Shown piece by piece: positions 43,879-52,359 of a stretch of DNA of 64,000 bases (its first letter is position 1; every line of letters starts with the position of its first letter). The position numbers and the translations under genes are program-made. This DNA is from Alteromonadaceae bacterium 2753L.S.0a.02 (GTDB taxonomy: Bacteria > Pseudomonadota > Gammaproteobacteria > Pseudomonadales > Cellvibrionaceae): assembly GCA_007827375.1 (NCBI GenBank), contig VISH01000002.1, forward strand, positions 124,001 through 188,000, written 5' to 3'. The notes under the pieces were generated by a model. It searched no databases. It was not told the origin of the DNA and was given only the letters and a program-made list of their open reading frames with translations.

Positions 43879-44928
43879 ATGAGTGGTGTAAAACAACAAC
43901 GCGGTGTGGCTTTGGTGTTGGCCTTACTGGTGGTGGCTCTGGTTACCGCGATTGCCGTGGAGCTGAGCTGGCGTTTTGATTTATCGCTGGTGCGCGCTGA
44001 AAACCGCTGGTACGGAGTGCAGGCTTACGCCTATTTACAAGGTGCTGAAGAATTTGCCTTTATGGCATTGAAATTCGACAAAGAAGAAGACAACAAAAAG
44101 GGTGTAGAAATTGATACGCTCGATGAATTCTGGGCACAACAGGCGGCGCAGTTCCCAACCGATGAAGGTTGGGTATCGGGCAAACTGGAAGACGCTCAAG
44201 CGCGTTTTAACTTAAACGCGTTAGCGGCTAAAGCACAAAAGCCGCAGGGTAAATTTTCTGACTGGCAGAAATTTACCGCACCGCAACGACGTTTTATTCG
44301 TTTGTTGCAGTCGATAAATTTGGGGGAAACCGAAGACGAGCCGGTATACCTTGATCAGGCGACAGCGATTAACATCGTTGAAGCTATTATCGACTGGATG
44401 GATGTTGATAGTGAAGTTACCGGCTTCGGTGGCGCAGAGTCAGATTATTACGGGCAGTTGGAACCACCGTTTGTGATTCCCAACAAACCCATGGTGAGCG
44501 TGAGTGAATTAAATTTAATTCGTGGCATGACGCCAGAGCTTTACCAAAAATTATTGCCCCTGGTGATTGCGTTGGATGCCCAGGTGCCACTGAATATTAA
44601 TACCGCGTCGGTAGAAATTATTCGCAGTTTTAACAGCAAGAAACTGTTCTACCCACTGGCATTGGAAGACGCCATGGACGTTGTTCAAAATCGCTCCGGT
44701 GGCGGTTACGAAAGCGTTGAAGATTTTGCGGAAGATATGAAGCAGTATGTGCCAGACGAAAATAATGGCCAAAGTAATTTCGATACCTCGGGTTTGGCTG
44801 TATTCAGTTCGTATTTTCTGTTTACCGGCGAAACCCAGGTAGGAGATCACATACGTACCAGTCGGGCGTTGTTGTTTCGAAATGGTACTGAAGTGTCAAC
44901 ATTGCGGCGTACAGACGCCAATTATTAA
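43879..44928 (+). CDS. gspK: Minor pseudopilin GspK (tip)
   Basis: 349-residue pseudopilin that caps the pseudopilus. Leader MSGVKQQRG then VALVLALLVVALVTAIAVELSW. As usual for GspK it lacks the Glu at mature position 5. The large soluble domain includes WVSGKLEDAQARFNLNAL, AIIDWMDVDSEVTGFGGAE, YYGQLEPPFVIPNKPMVSVSEL and VPLNINTASVEI. The ATG follows gspJ by 8 bases. Confidence 0.95.
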   Translation: MSGVKQQRGVALVLALLVVALVTAIAVELSWRFDLSLVRAENRWYGVQAYAYLQGAEEFAFMALKFDKEEDNKKGVEIDTLDEFWAQQAAQFPTDEGWVSGKLEDAQARFNLNALAAKAQKPQGKFSDWQKFTAPQRRFIRLLQSINLGETEDEPVYLDQATAINIVEAIIDWMDVDSEVTGFGGAESDYYGQLEPPFVIPNKPMVSVSELNLIRGMTPELYQKLLPLVIALDAQVPLNINTASVEIIRSFNSKKLFYPLALEDAMDVVQNRSGGGYESVEDFAEDMKQYVPDENNGQSNFDTSGLAVFSSYFLFTGETQVGDHIRTSRALLFRNGTEVSTLRRTDANY

Positions 44929-44969
44929 AGCCGCGGGGCGGCCCATAAAAACAAAAGTAGAGAGTTAGC

Positions 44970-46199
44970 GTGGCTGAGAAAATATTTGCCCGACAAACCA
45001 TCGATGGCCTTTGGCAGTGGCGTAGAGCCACTGCAGAGGGGCAGTGGCACAGCGACGTGTATCACACCGGCGATAACGAAGCCTTAGCGGAATCCATGGA
45101 AGGTCGAAGTGTTCCGGTAACCTTGCTAATGCCCGGGCAGGAAGTGGTGATGTGCGAGGTGGATGTCGAATCTCAGGAGAAACGCCACCTGGCAAAACTG
45201 CTGCCTTATGAATTGGAAGAGCAGGTCATCGACAGTATCGATGAAGTGCATATGGCGTTTGGCGTTATCAGTGATAACACCGTACCGGTTAGTTATGCCA
45301 GCAATGAATTGATTCGCACTTCGCTCGAAGAACTCGTTTCTCAAAGTCTCGATGTGCGCGTAATCGCACCAGATTATTTGTGTCTGCGTATCGAAAATCA
45401 GGGTGTCACCCTGGTGATGGATGGCAACCGCTTGCTGGTGCGTACCGGAAAATACCGCGGCTTCGCGGTGGAAACATTTTTAGCACCACAGGTACTCGCA
45501 CAACAAACTTTGGAATTGGATTTCACCGCCACAGTTAGTCTGGTCGCCGAAGATGAACAACGACTCACTGAACTGCGCTCATGGTTGCCACGTATCTGGA
45601 CCGAAGAAAACGGCCCTGAAATCAGCGAGCAAGTCGGCAGCTTCTGGGACTGGATAGATCCCGAAGTCGAATCGCCCATCAATTTACGCTCCGGTGAATT
45701 TTCGCGGCAGGTACCAATAAAACGCTGGGCATTACTTTGGAAAACACCACTCATTGCCGCTGCCGCTGCGTACCTCATTGCAGTGATGGTTACGTTTGCG
45801 CAATACCAAAGTGCCAAACAGGAACAGCGTAGTTTGGTGCAACAAATGAATGATGTGTATTTGCAGGCGGTTCCCAATGGCCGTAAGGGCGATCCCGAAG
45901 GCGCCTTGCGAGCGCTGGTGCAAGGTATTAAAGGCGGTTCAGAACCCAGCAATTTAATGGCATTGATCAATGGTGTTGCGGCGACTCTTAAAAACGTTAG
46001 CAATATTACTGTGAGTAGTTTTCGTTACAACAGCGATCAACGCGAACTCATGATGAACATCGAAGCAGGCAGTTTCGATGATCTCGAAAAATTGCGGTCA
46101 AACGTGACCGAACGCGGTTTTGTCGCGGAATTATTACGTGTCGAAGCGCGCGGCGACAAGCAATCTGCGCGTATGAAAGTGACGGAGGCGCAGCCATGA
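44970..46199 (+). CDS. gspL: Type II secretion cytoplasmic-membrane anchor GspL
   Basis: 409-residue bitopic protein that recruits GspE to the membrane. An actin-like cytoplasmic domain spans about 1-240 (LMPGQEVVMCEVDVESQEKRHLAKLLPYELEEQVIDSIDE in pieces). One membrane helix near 265-285 (TPLIAAAAAYLIAVMVTFAQY) precedes a periplasmic ferredoxin-like domain. GTG start at 44970, 41 bases after gspK. The stop overlaps gspM as ATGA. Confidence 0.92.
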   Translation: MAEKIFARQTIDGLWQWRRATAEGQWHSDVYHTGDNEALAESMEGRSVPVTLLMPGQEVVMCEVDVESQEKRHLAKLLPYELEEQVIDSIDEVHMAFGVISDNTVPVSYASNELIRTSLEELVSQSLDVRVIAPDYLCLRIENQGVTLVMDGNRLLVRTGKYRGFAVETFLAPQVLAQQTLELDFTATVSLVAEDEQRLTELRSWLPRIWTEENGPEISEQVGSFWDWIDPEVESPINLRSGEFSRQVPIKRWALLWKTPLIAAAAAYLIAVMVTFAQYQSAKQEQRSLVQQMNDVYLQAVPNGRKGDPEGALRALVQGIKGGSEPSNLMALINGVAATLKNVSNITVSSFRYNSDQRELMMNIEAGSFDDLEKLRSNVTERGFVAELLRVEARGDKQSARMKVTEAQP

Positions 46200-46678
46200 A
46201 CGAAATAAAAGAATGGTGGAACCAGGCTTCGCCGCGCGATCAGATGGCGTTGATAATTTGTGGTGGAATTCTGGCGTTATATGTTCTTTACATCGCCATG
46301 TTGAAACCAGTCACCGGTATGCGCGATAAACAACTCAACAAAAATATTGCCCAGGCCGAAGCGCTGGAGCGCGTGCGTGAATTGGCTGCCACCTGGGTAA
46401 ATCGCGGCGATCAAAAAGGTGATAGCAATGCGGGTGGCCGCTCGTTGGTAGACCTGGTTAACTCCAGTTTGCAAAAAAATAATTTGCGAATGAGTGGTAT
46501 GCAACCGAGTGGCGCCAACGATGTGCGGCTACGATTAGAGCAAGTGCCATTCGATAACGTTCTCGCATGGCTCTACGATCTTGAAGTGAGCCAACGTTTA
46601 CAGGTTAAAGATATTTCAGTTGCCACTGGTTCCAACGAAGGATTGGTGTCTGTCAATATTCGGTTGCATCGCGAATAG
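46196..46678 (+). CDS. gspM: Type II secretion protein GspM
   Basis: 160-residue bitopic partner of GspL. The N-terminus reads EWWNQASPRDQMALIICGG, followed by a membrane helix near residues 17-37 (LIICGGILALYVLYIAML) and a periplasmic domain with SLVDLVNSSLQKNNLRMSGMQ and LEQVPFDNVLAWLYDLE. Length and position match GspM. ATGA overlap with gspL indicates coupling. Confidence 0.92.
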   Translation: MNEIKEWWNQASPRDQMALIICGGILALYVLYIAMLKPVTGMRDKQLNKNIAQAEALERVRELAATWVNRGDQKGDSNAGGRSLVDLVNSSLQKNNLRMSGMQPSGANDVRLRLEQVPFDNVLAWLYDLEVSQRLQVKDISVATGSNEGLVSVNIRLHRE

Positions 46679-46697
46679 CAAACAGCGAATTATTCTA

Positions 46698-47462
46698 ATG
46701 ACGTTTACAAAAAATCTAATAAAACCTCTGCTCTACACGTTTTTTGCGTTGTACTTTGTTTATTCTGTGCTGTCTCGCGCACCTGCTGAATTAGCCGCTT
46801 TTGCAGCTCATGCGGCAGTACCCAATTTGTGGCTTACCGGTGTTGAAGGCACACTCTGGAGTGGCAAAGCTAGCGCCGCGCAAGTCGATCTACAGCAGGC
46901 CGTATTTCCCTTAGGTAATGTTACCTGGGTGCTTGAGCCCTGGACATTACTGTTGTTAAGTCCGTGCGTAAATGTTGAGGCCACTCGCCCAGGTCTGCTG
47001 CTTACTGGCAAAGTATGCCAGAGTATTACAGGCAGCACCCGCTTAAGCGACGTGTCTTTAGAAACGATTGTTGATCCTGTTAATGAATTGTTACCAGTGA
47101 AAATAAGTGGTCAAACTTCAGTTTCGGTACTTAAGGCAAAATTCAAAAAAACTCAGGTACAGGAATTAGATGCGCGTGTCAGCTGGTTAAACGGCAGTGT
47201 TTACACTGGTGAAAGCTGGTTGGCGGTGGGGTCCTACGGTGCCAATCTAAATGACGCGGGTAAGGGCGAAATCAGTGCACATGTTTTTGATGTTGATGCT
47301 CCATTGAAAGTGGATATGGCCGCAAATTGGCAAATGGATCGTGGCTGGAAAACTGAAGGTACGGTATCACCTGTGCCAAGTGCTCCGGAGCTTTTGAAAA
47401 ACGGCATACAATTGGTAGGCGAAGAGCTGGAGCCGGGTGTTTATAAGGTAATTTGGCCGTAA
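46698..47462 (+). CDS. gspN: Type II secretion protein GspN
   Basis: 254-residue protein, the optional last gene of gsp operons in Pseudomonas and Xanthomonas relatives. One N-terminal membrane helix (LLYTFFALYFVYSVLSRAP) is followed by a periplasmic domain beginning PNLWLTGVEGTLWSGKASAAQV and ending GVYKVIWP, the usual GspN signature. Its precise role is unclear. The ATG at 46698 comes 19 bases after gspM; the frame stays open upstream inside gspM. Confidence 0.88.
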   Translation: MTFTKNLIKPLLYTFFALYFVYSVLSRAPAELAAFAAHAAVPNLWLTGVEGTLWSGKASAAQVDLQQAVFPLGNVTWVLEPWTLLLLSPCVNVEATRPGLLLTGKVCQSITGSTRLSDVSLETIVDPVNELLPVKISGQTSVSVLKAKFKKTQVQELDARVSWLNGSVYTGESWLAVGSYGANLNDAGKGEISAHVFDVDAPLKVDMAANWQMDRGWKTEGTVSPVPSAPELLKNGIQLVGEELEPGVYKVIWP

Positions 47463-47474
47463 CAGGAGTTCAAT

Positions 47475-48470
47475 TTGAAAAACCTCGTGATCGGTTATTG
47501 TGTTCTATTAAGCCTGTTATACAGTTTTACAGTGCAGGCAGAATGGCATTCCGATACTCAGGCGATCATGGGTACCGAAGTCAGTATTACCCTTTGGCAT
47601 AGCGATAGTATCAAAGCTGAAAAATTAATTGCCGCTGGCATGGCGGAAATGCGTCGCCTCGACAGTGCGTTGTCGCCGTGGATTGAATCCAGTGAAGTCG
47701 CAAGAGTTAATAAACTTGCTGCCAAATCCCCGCAAAAAATATCGCAGGAAATGATTTTCCTAATCGATAAATCACTCTATTTTAGCCATTTAACCCAAGG
47801 TGCTTTTGATATCACCTTCGCATCGGTAGGTTGGTTTTACGATTACCGTGAAAAAAAACAACCGAGTGACAAACAACGGGAAGCGCTGTTGCCCGCCATC
47901 AATTATCGCTGGCTGAAACTGGATAAAACAAATGCGACACTTGCTTTCGATCATGAAAATGTACGCATTGATCTAGGAGGTATTGCTAAGGGTTATGCGG
48001 TAGATCGAGTCGCTAGCATTCTTAGTAAAGCCGGAGTTGAACACGCTACCATCAGTGCTGGTGGCGATAGTCGTATTATTGGCGATAAGCGCGGTAAGCC
48101 TTGGATTATCGGCATTAAAAATCCCCGCGATGGTGGCAAAGCCGAAGCTGAACCAGCGATTCTACTCCCTCTGGAAAGCACCGCAATTTCAACTTCAGGC
48201 GATTACGAACGCTATTTTGTTGATGAACAAACTGGTAAACGGGTACACCACATCATTAATCCTCGCACGGGTAAATCTGCTGAGGGAGTGGTAAGTGTCA
48301 CCATTCTTGGCCCAGTAGGTAGCGATACCGATCCTATGTCTACCAGCGTTTTTGTGTTGGGGGTTGAGAAAGGCTTGACTTTGGTGAATCGCTTGCCGGG
48401 GTTTGAGTGTGTGATTATTGATGGGGCGGGGAAGGTTTTTTATTCTGATGGGTTAATGCCGCCTGATTGA
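47475..48470 (+). CDS. ApbE-like FAD:protein FMN transferase
   Basis: 331 residues. The N-terminal signal peptide (VIGYCVLLSLLYSFTVQAEW) has no lipobox, so it is a soluble or loosely bound periplasmic protein rather than the usual lipoprotein. Family motifs: IMGTEVSITLW, LSPWIESSEVARVN, FDITFASVGWFYDY, IDLGGIAKGYAVDRV, ISAGGDSRIIGD, STSGDYERYFVDEQ, HHIINPRTGKSA and DTDPMSTSVFVLG. ApbE enzymes attach FMN to threonine in flavoproteins such as Rnf/Nqr subunits and extracellular reductases. TTG start with AGGAG upstream. It follows gspN by 12 bases, so it is likely co-transcribed with the secretion operon. The 136 bases after it hold only a weak inverted repeat, ATTCC/GGAAT. Confidence 0.9.
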   Translation: MKNLVIGYCVLLSLLYSFTVQAEWHSDTQAIMGTEVSITLWHSDSIKAEKLIAAGMAEMRRLDSALSPWIESSEVARVNKLAAKSPQKISQEMIFLIDKSLYFSHLTQGAFDITFASVGWFYDYREKKQPSDKQREALLPAINYRWLKLDKTNATLAFDHENVRIDLGGIAKGYAVDRVASILSKAGVEHATISAGGDSRIIGDKRGKPWIIGIKNPRDGGKAEAEPAILLPLESTAISTSGDYERYFVDEQTGKRVHHIINPRTGKSAEGVVSVTILGPVGSDTDPMSTSVFVLGVEKGLTLVNRLPGFECVIIDGAGKVFYSDGLMPPD

Positions 48471-48606
48471 TTATTTTCTTGTCCATTTGTGGGTTTTGGT
48501 TTTGTATCTGTTTTTCTACATTTGTCGTGAATTCCTAATTGGGAATCGCTAGCTAAATAATATTTACGAAGAAGCCGTACGAAAAACTCAATACCCAACC
48601 CAACGT

Positions 48607-49944
48607 TCAACAACTAAGAAACAAAAACAGATTAACTCCCCCAACCGGCAACCTAACCTCAACCAAAAACCCACCCCCCTCAACATTAGAGAACAAAACC
48701 TCCCCGTTATGCTTCAAAACCCCTCGCTTCACAATACTCAACCCCAAACCGAAGCCATCGGTCGCGCCATGTCGAACAGAGCGAAAAAACGGTTCGGTAA
48801 GCCGAGCTAACTCGTCTTCAGCAATTCCGGTGCCCTGGTCCCGAACTCGAAACACCATGTCTTTTGGGCCAAGTTCCAATTCGAGCTCAACCGTTTTATC
48901 ACTCGGGGAGAATTTCAGTGCGTTGCTGAGCAGGTTGGTTGCAACCCGGTTGAGAGAATCGCGAAAGCCGTTAAAAGTTATTGAGGAATGTTCTGGAGTA
49001 AAAACAATATCTCGCTCGGGATATTGAAAGCACAATTCATCGATGACCTGGTTAAACAAGTTCACGATATTAATTGCCTCACTATTCTCGTGTTGCTGGT
49101 TTAATCGTGAAAAATCGAGAATCTGTTGAATAAGGCCATTCATGCGGCCACATTCATTATGTATTTTTTCGATGTAATTGGGGTTGTCGGGGGTTTTTTC
49201 GAGGAGCGCAGCGGCGGCTTGTAAACGCGCCAGGGGAGCGCGCAGTTCGTGGGACACGTCGTGCAAAAGTTGCCGCTGGCTGTTCAGACTGGCTTCTACC
49301 TGATGAATCATATGATCAAAATCTCTGGCGAGATCGCCAACTTCGTCACCTCGTTTCAATAATTTGTTATCTATCGCCACGTTACTTGTGCCACGCGCGA
49401 CTTCCCGCGAGCTCGCTCCAAGTTTTTTAAGAGGTCGGCTAATGCTGTAACTGAGTAGGGCGCTGGCGAGTGTAGAGGCAAGAAAAATCAATATAAATTG
49501 GGTTGACTGCAATCGCCGCAGCATCTCTTTTAAAAAAAGCGGTGGCTTAGGGAGTTCAGCTTCTACGGTATAGGAATTGCCCGCACCGCTGACAACATTC
49601 ATTTGATAATCCGGAGTACCGTGGGGCCCACCAAAACGGTGTTGGAAAATTACATTGCCAGATTCGTCGAGAATGCGTACTTGGGGGCGGGGGCCGTCTG
49701 GGCGTGGCCCGGGGCCACCCATAAATCGTCGCATGCCGGGCCCGCGCAGGGGCTCGCCACGTTCGTATCGTTCAATAAGCGCTTCGGCGGTTGTTTTTGC
49801 CGCTTCTTGATGCAAGTCGATAAAACGCGAGTTTTCGAGACTGTTAACAATGACATAACTCGCCGAGAAAATGACTGCGATATTCACCAGCCAAAACGTG
49901 GCAAAAATTTTCCAAAATATTTTCGTCAGTCCGAGACGTTTCAC
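48607..49944 (-). CDS. cpxA: CpxA-type envelope-stress sensor histidine kinase
   Basis: Inner-membrane kinase of 445 residues. Membrane segment 1 (IFATFWLVNIAVIFSASYVIV), a periplasmic sensor of about 110 residues with an unusual Gly/Pro/Arg stretch (LRGPGMRRFMGGPGPRPDG), membrane segment 2 (TQFILIFLASTLASALL), HAMP, the dimerisation helix with the phosphorylated His in LLHDVSHELRAPLARL, and a Bergerat ATPase domain (NLLSNALKF, RDQGTGIAEDEL, GFGLGLSIVKR). The start is GTG at 49944, overlapping the cpxR stop as GTGA. Assignment to Cpx rather than another envelope system rests on the DNA box and the Spy/CpxP-like neighbour. Confidence 0.85.
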   Translation of the reverse strand: MKRLGLTKIFWKIFATFWLVNIAVIFSASYVIVNSLENSRFIDLHQEAAKTTAEALIERYERGEPLRGPGMRRFMGGPGPRPDGPRPQVRILDESGNVIFQHRFGGPHGTPDYQMNVVSGAGNSYTVEAELPKPPLFLKEMLRRLQSTQFILIFLASTLASALLSYSISRPLKKLGASSREVARGTSNVAIDNKLLKRGDEVGDLARDFDHMIHQVEASLNSQRQLLHDVSHELRAPLARLQAAAALLEKTPDNPNYIEKIHNECGRMNGLIQQILDFSRLNQQHENSEAINIVNLFNQVIDELCFQYPERDIVFTPEHSSITFNGFRDSLNRVATNLLSNALKFSPSDKTVELELELGPKDMVFRVRDQGTGIAEDELARLTEPFFRSVRHGATDGFGLGLSIVKRGVLKHNGEVLFSNVEGGGFLVEVRLPVGGVNLFLFLSC

Positions 49945-50657
49945 GAATTTCGCTCAGCTAATAATTGATAACCCACGCCCCGCACTGAACGAATCAAATC
50001 GTGCACGCCAGCTGCAGCCAGTTTTTGACGTACCCGGCTCACATGCACATCGATGCTGCGGTCGTAGGCCGTTAATTCGCGATGTAAAATCTGTTGTGTA
50101 AGTTGCTGTTTGGTTAGGGTTTCGCCTGGGTGGGCTACAAAAATTCGTAAGGTGTTAAATTCCGCGGCAGTAAGAGTGAGTGGCGTATCGTTAACCATGG
50201 CCAACATTTCACTGGTGTTTAATGTGATATTGGCAATTTGCAGCACATTTTTTTCAGGCAGCTCGGTTGCTGCTTGAGGGATCGCTTGACTACGCCTGAG
50301 TATCGCGCGAATTCGCGCTACCAGTTCGCGAGGATTGCAGGGTTTCGCCAGGTAGTCGTCTGCTCCCATTTCCAGGCCAAGGATTCGATCGATATCATCG
50401 CCGCGACCGGTGAGCATTATGACAGGGATTTTGTTTTGCGGCCGAAGTTGCTGTAACACTTCAAGGCCGGAGATTCCTGGCATCATAATATCCAATACGA
50501 TGAGGTCTGCTTCGAGGCTTTTTTGAAGATCACTTAATGCCTGTTCGCCGGTATGGCGAGCAGATACGCTAAAGCCTTCGTGTTGTAAGTACTCTCCAAG
50601 CAGAGCACACAGTTCTTGATCGTCATCGACCAGTAAAATACGCGTTTTATTTTCCAT
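49941..50657 (-). CDS. cpxR: CpxR-type response regulator
   Basis: OmpR/PhoB-class transcription factor of 238 residues. The receiver has DDDQ at 11-14, phosphoacceptor Asp56 in VLDIMMPGISG and Lys in YLAKPCNPRELVARIRAILRR. The winged helix spans about 140-235 (LTAAEFNTLRIFVAHPGETLTKQQL, YDRSIDVHVSRVRQKL, IRSVRGVGYQLL). First gene of the cpxRA pair; divergent from the Spy/CpxP-like gene across a 172-base region with a CpxR box. Confidence 0.88.
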   Translation of the reverse strand: MENKTRILLVDDDQELCALLGEYLQHEGFSVSARHTGEQALSDLQKSLEADLIVLDIMMPGISGLEVLQQLRPQNKIPVIMLTGRGDDIDRILGLEMGADDYLAKPCNPRELVARIRAILRRSQAIPQAATELPEKNVLQIANITLNTSEMLAMVNDTPLTLTAAEFNTLRIFVAHPGETLTKQQLTQQILHRELTAYDRSIDVHVSRVRQKLAAAGVHDLIRSVRGVGYQLLAERNS

Positions 50658-50696
50658 AATTAAACTTTACCGTGTAATAGATAACACATTGTTAGC

Positions 50697-50711
50697 TTTA
50701 CTTAACTTTAC
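50697..50711 (-). promoter_or_regulatory. CpxR box GTAAA-N5-GTAAA
   Basis: On the minus strand the sequence is GTAAAGTTAAGTAAA, an exact match to the E. coli CpxR consensus direct repeat. A further half site (GTAAA, minus) lies at 50666-50670. It sits 40 bases from the cpxR start and 119 bases from the divergent Spy/CpxP-like start, suited to controlling both. Confidence 0.75.
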
Positions 50712-50829
50712 ACCCGCTTAACCCAACTTAGCATTGCGCCGGCGCATACTGCAGCCATAGAAACACTGTTGCTGGAAGCGAATTAAAGGCAACAATCGAG
50801 AGTGCAATAAGCCGAAAAGGAGGCAAGTT

Positions 50830-51285
50830 ATGAAACGTAATTATGCAACGTTATTAGGTATTGGGTTAATTACATTGGCAGCCAGTGCGGTTGCAATGGG
50901 ACCTGGTGGTGGCTGTGGTCGTGGAGGCGGCCCTGGTGGTCCCAATATAGCGATGATGGATTATGCGTTAGACCTCACTGATGCGCAAAAACAACAAATT
51001 CAGGATTTGCGTGATCAGTATGCCGATAGTCGCCAGCGTCCCGCCTTTGCAGGCAAGGGTGTTTTGATGGATCTCGACCCTAGCGATCCTAACTATCAGG
51101 CAAGTGTCGATTCACTGGCAAACGCAGCCGCAGAAAATGCGCGGCAACGCGTTAAACAACGTGCTGAAATGCAGGCGAAAATGCGTGAGATATTAACGCC
51201 CGAACAGCTGGCCAAATGGCAGGAAATTCGTGCCGATATGCAGGCTAATGGCGGCGGACGTGGTCAAGGTCGGGGCTGGCAATAA
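50830..51285 (+). CDS. Spy/CpxP-like periplasmic LTxxQ protein
   Basis: 151 residues. A signal peptide (MKRNYATLLGIGLITLAASAVA) is followed by a Gly-rich stretch with one Cys (GPGGGCGRGGGPGGP) and a helical domain bearing two LTxxQ motifs: DLTDAQKQQIQDLRDQYA and ILTPEQLAKWQEIRADM. This is the signature of periplasmic CpxP/Spy proteins, which act as chaperones or as a brake on CpxA. The C-terminus is again Gly/Arg-rich (GGGRGQGRGW). A strong AAGGAGG precedes the ATG. The position opposite cpxR across a CpxR box repeats the enterobacterial cpxP-cpxRA layout. Confidence 0.88.
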   Translation: MKRNYATLLGIGLITLAASAVAMGPGGGCGRGGGPGGPNIAMMDYALDLTDAQKQQIQDLRDQYADSRQRPAFAGKGVLMDLDPSDPNYQASVDSLANAAAENARQRVKQRAEMQAKMREILTPEQLAKWQEIRADMQANGGGRGQGRGWQ

Positions 51286-51825
51286 ATGCCCGGATCTTCG
51301 TTAAAGCAATTGGCCTTAATCCTATTGGTGATGTCGAGCGGGCTGGTAGCCTGCTCGACACAGCCACCGCGCGAATCGTTTACTGAACAATTCACCACGC
51401 AAATTAATGACGACGGCGAAAAACAGTTTCAGCTGGCTTTGCAGCATGATGAAGCTCGGGGGCGACCCAATAAATCTCACAAAGGCCGTGGTGAACCTGG
51501 GGGAGGGCCCGGAGGAGGCCCCGGCGGGCGACCACCGCATGGCGGCGGTCGAGGTGGTGGCCCTGGTGATTTTGAAGCAGAAATGTTGCAGCGCGAACAG
51601 GCTTTGCGCGAAGAGCTCCAGCAACGCCTGGTGGTGGTGATGAATAAAACCGGGTACTGCCGTGAAGGCTATGAAATTACCGACGAGCAAATAGGATTTC
51701 GCGTGTCACCAACACTTCGTGGTATCTGTAGCGAAAAAGCCACCGAAGCAGATAGGCAAGCCTTCGCTAACAGCGAATCGGATGAGCGGCCGCTGGTTAT
51801 TTATGAGGATTTACGTGGAGGTTAG
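51286..51825 (+). CDS. Gly/Pro-rich lipoprotein, family not recognised
   Basis: 179 residues starting immediately after the stop of the Spy/CpxP-like gene. A lipoprotein signal (LALILLVMSSGLVACST, lipobox Cys about residue 23) is followed by a low-complexity Gly/Pro/His/Arg segment at about residues 65-95 (GEPGGGPGGGPGGRPPHGGG). A helix (EMLQREQALREELQQRL) and a small C-terminal domain with two Cys follow (KTGYCREGYEITDEQIGFRV and GICSEK). It is certainly co-expressed with its neighbour and presumably Cpx-controlled. I know of no named family for it. Confidence 0.8.
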   Translation: MPGSSLKQLALILLVMSSGLVACSTQPPRESFTEQFTTQINDDGEKQFQLALQHDEARGRPNKSHKGRGEPGGGPGGGPGGRPPHGGGRGGGPGDFEAEMLQREQALREELQQRLVVVMNKTGYCREGYEITDEQIGFRVSPTLRGICSEKATEADRQAFANSESDERPLVIYEDLRGG

Positions 51826-51831
51826 AAAATA

Positions 51832-51854
51832 AACGGGAGGCGCAGCCTCCCGTT
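51832..51854. terminator. Hairpin between the lipoprotein gene and the small convergent gene
   Basis: AACGGGAGGC - GCA - GCCTCCCGTT, a perfect 10-bp stem. The minus-strand side is followed by TTATTTTC, so it best terminates the small minus-strand gene and marks the end of the lipoprotein gene. Confidence 0.75.
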
Positions 51855-51864
51855 GGAATATTTG

Positions 51865-52086
51865 TCAGGCAGCTCGGCTTGCGTAACGCTCGAGCGTTTC
51901 AATAACAGTGGGTTCAGCGTGAATGATGAAATCGATAAAATCGCTGGCACCAACTTCCGCTTCGTGGAGCGTATCGAATGGGCCGATATCGACGCCTTCC
52001 CGGGTACTGTAGTACCAATAGTCGTTCTTTTGAAAGAATCGTTTAGAGCGTGTAGGTACTGAGCCTTCTTCACCAGTTCTGTTCAT
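51865..52086 (-). CDS. Small conserved protein resembling DUF6316
   Basis: 73 residues: MNRTGEEGSVPTRSKRFFQK, then DYWYYSTREGVDIGPFDTLHEA and DFIDFIIHAEPTVIETLERY. The WYYSTREG...GPF core recalls a small uncharacterised family found widely in marine gammaproteobacteria; the DUF number is from memory. A good ribosome site GGAG lies eight bases before the ATG. The 273 bases upstream (52087-52359) hold nothing I recognise. The gene stands alone downstream of yibQ. Confidence 0.72.
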   Translation of the reverse strand: MNRTGEEGSVPTRSKRFFQKNDYWYYSTREGVDIGPFDTLHEAEVGASDFIDFIIHAEPTVIETLERYASRAA

Positions 52087-52359
52087 AGTATGTCTCCTTG
52101 AATATATCTATCCCTGATGTGCAAATCATCCTCAGGTATCGGCGGGCATTTCAGCGAGTCCTAACCTGAAGTTCGCTCGGTCTACGAATCGACTCGAAGG
52201 ATGTATCAGGTGCCAAAATGACACTTTCATGATAGCCCTAGGCGAAATTATAGGCAGGAGAAGGTTCTGTGCAGCTCAAATTCAGCCGATTTGTGACGCG
52301 GGTCTCAAAAAGAGTGTGAAGTCGTCGAAATTTGCATTTTCACCGAGATAAGCGGCAGA

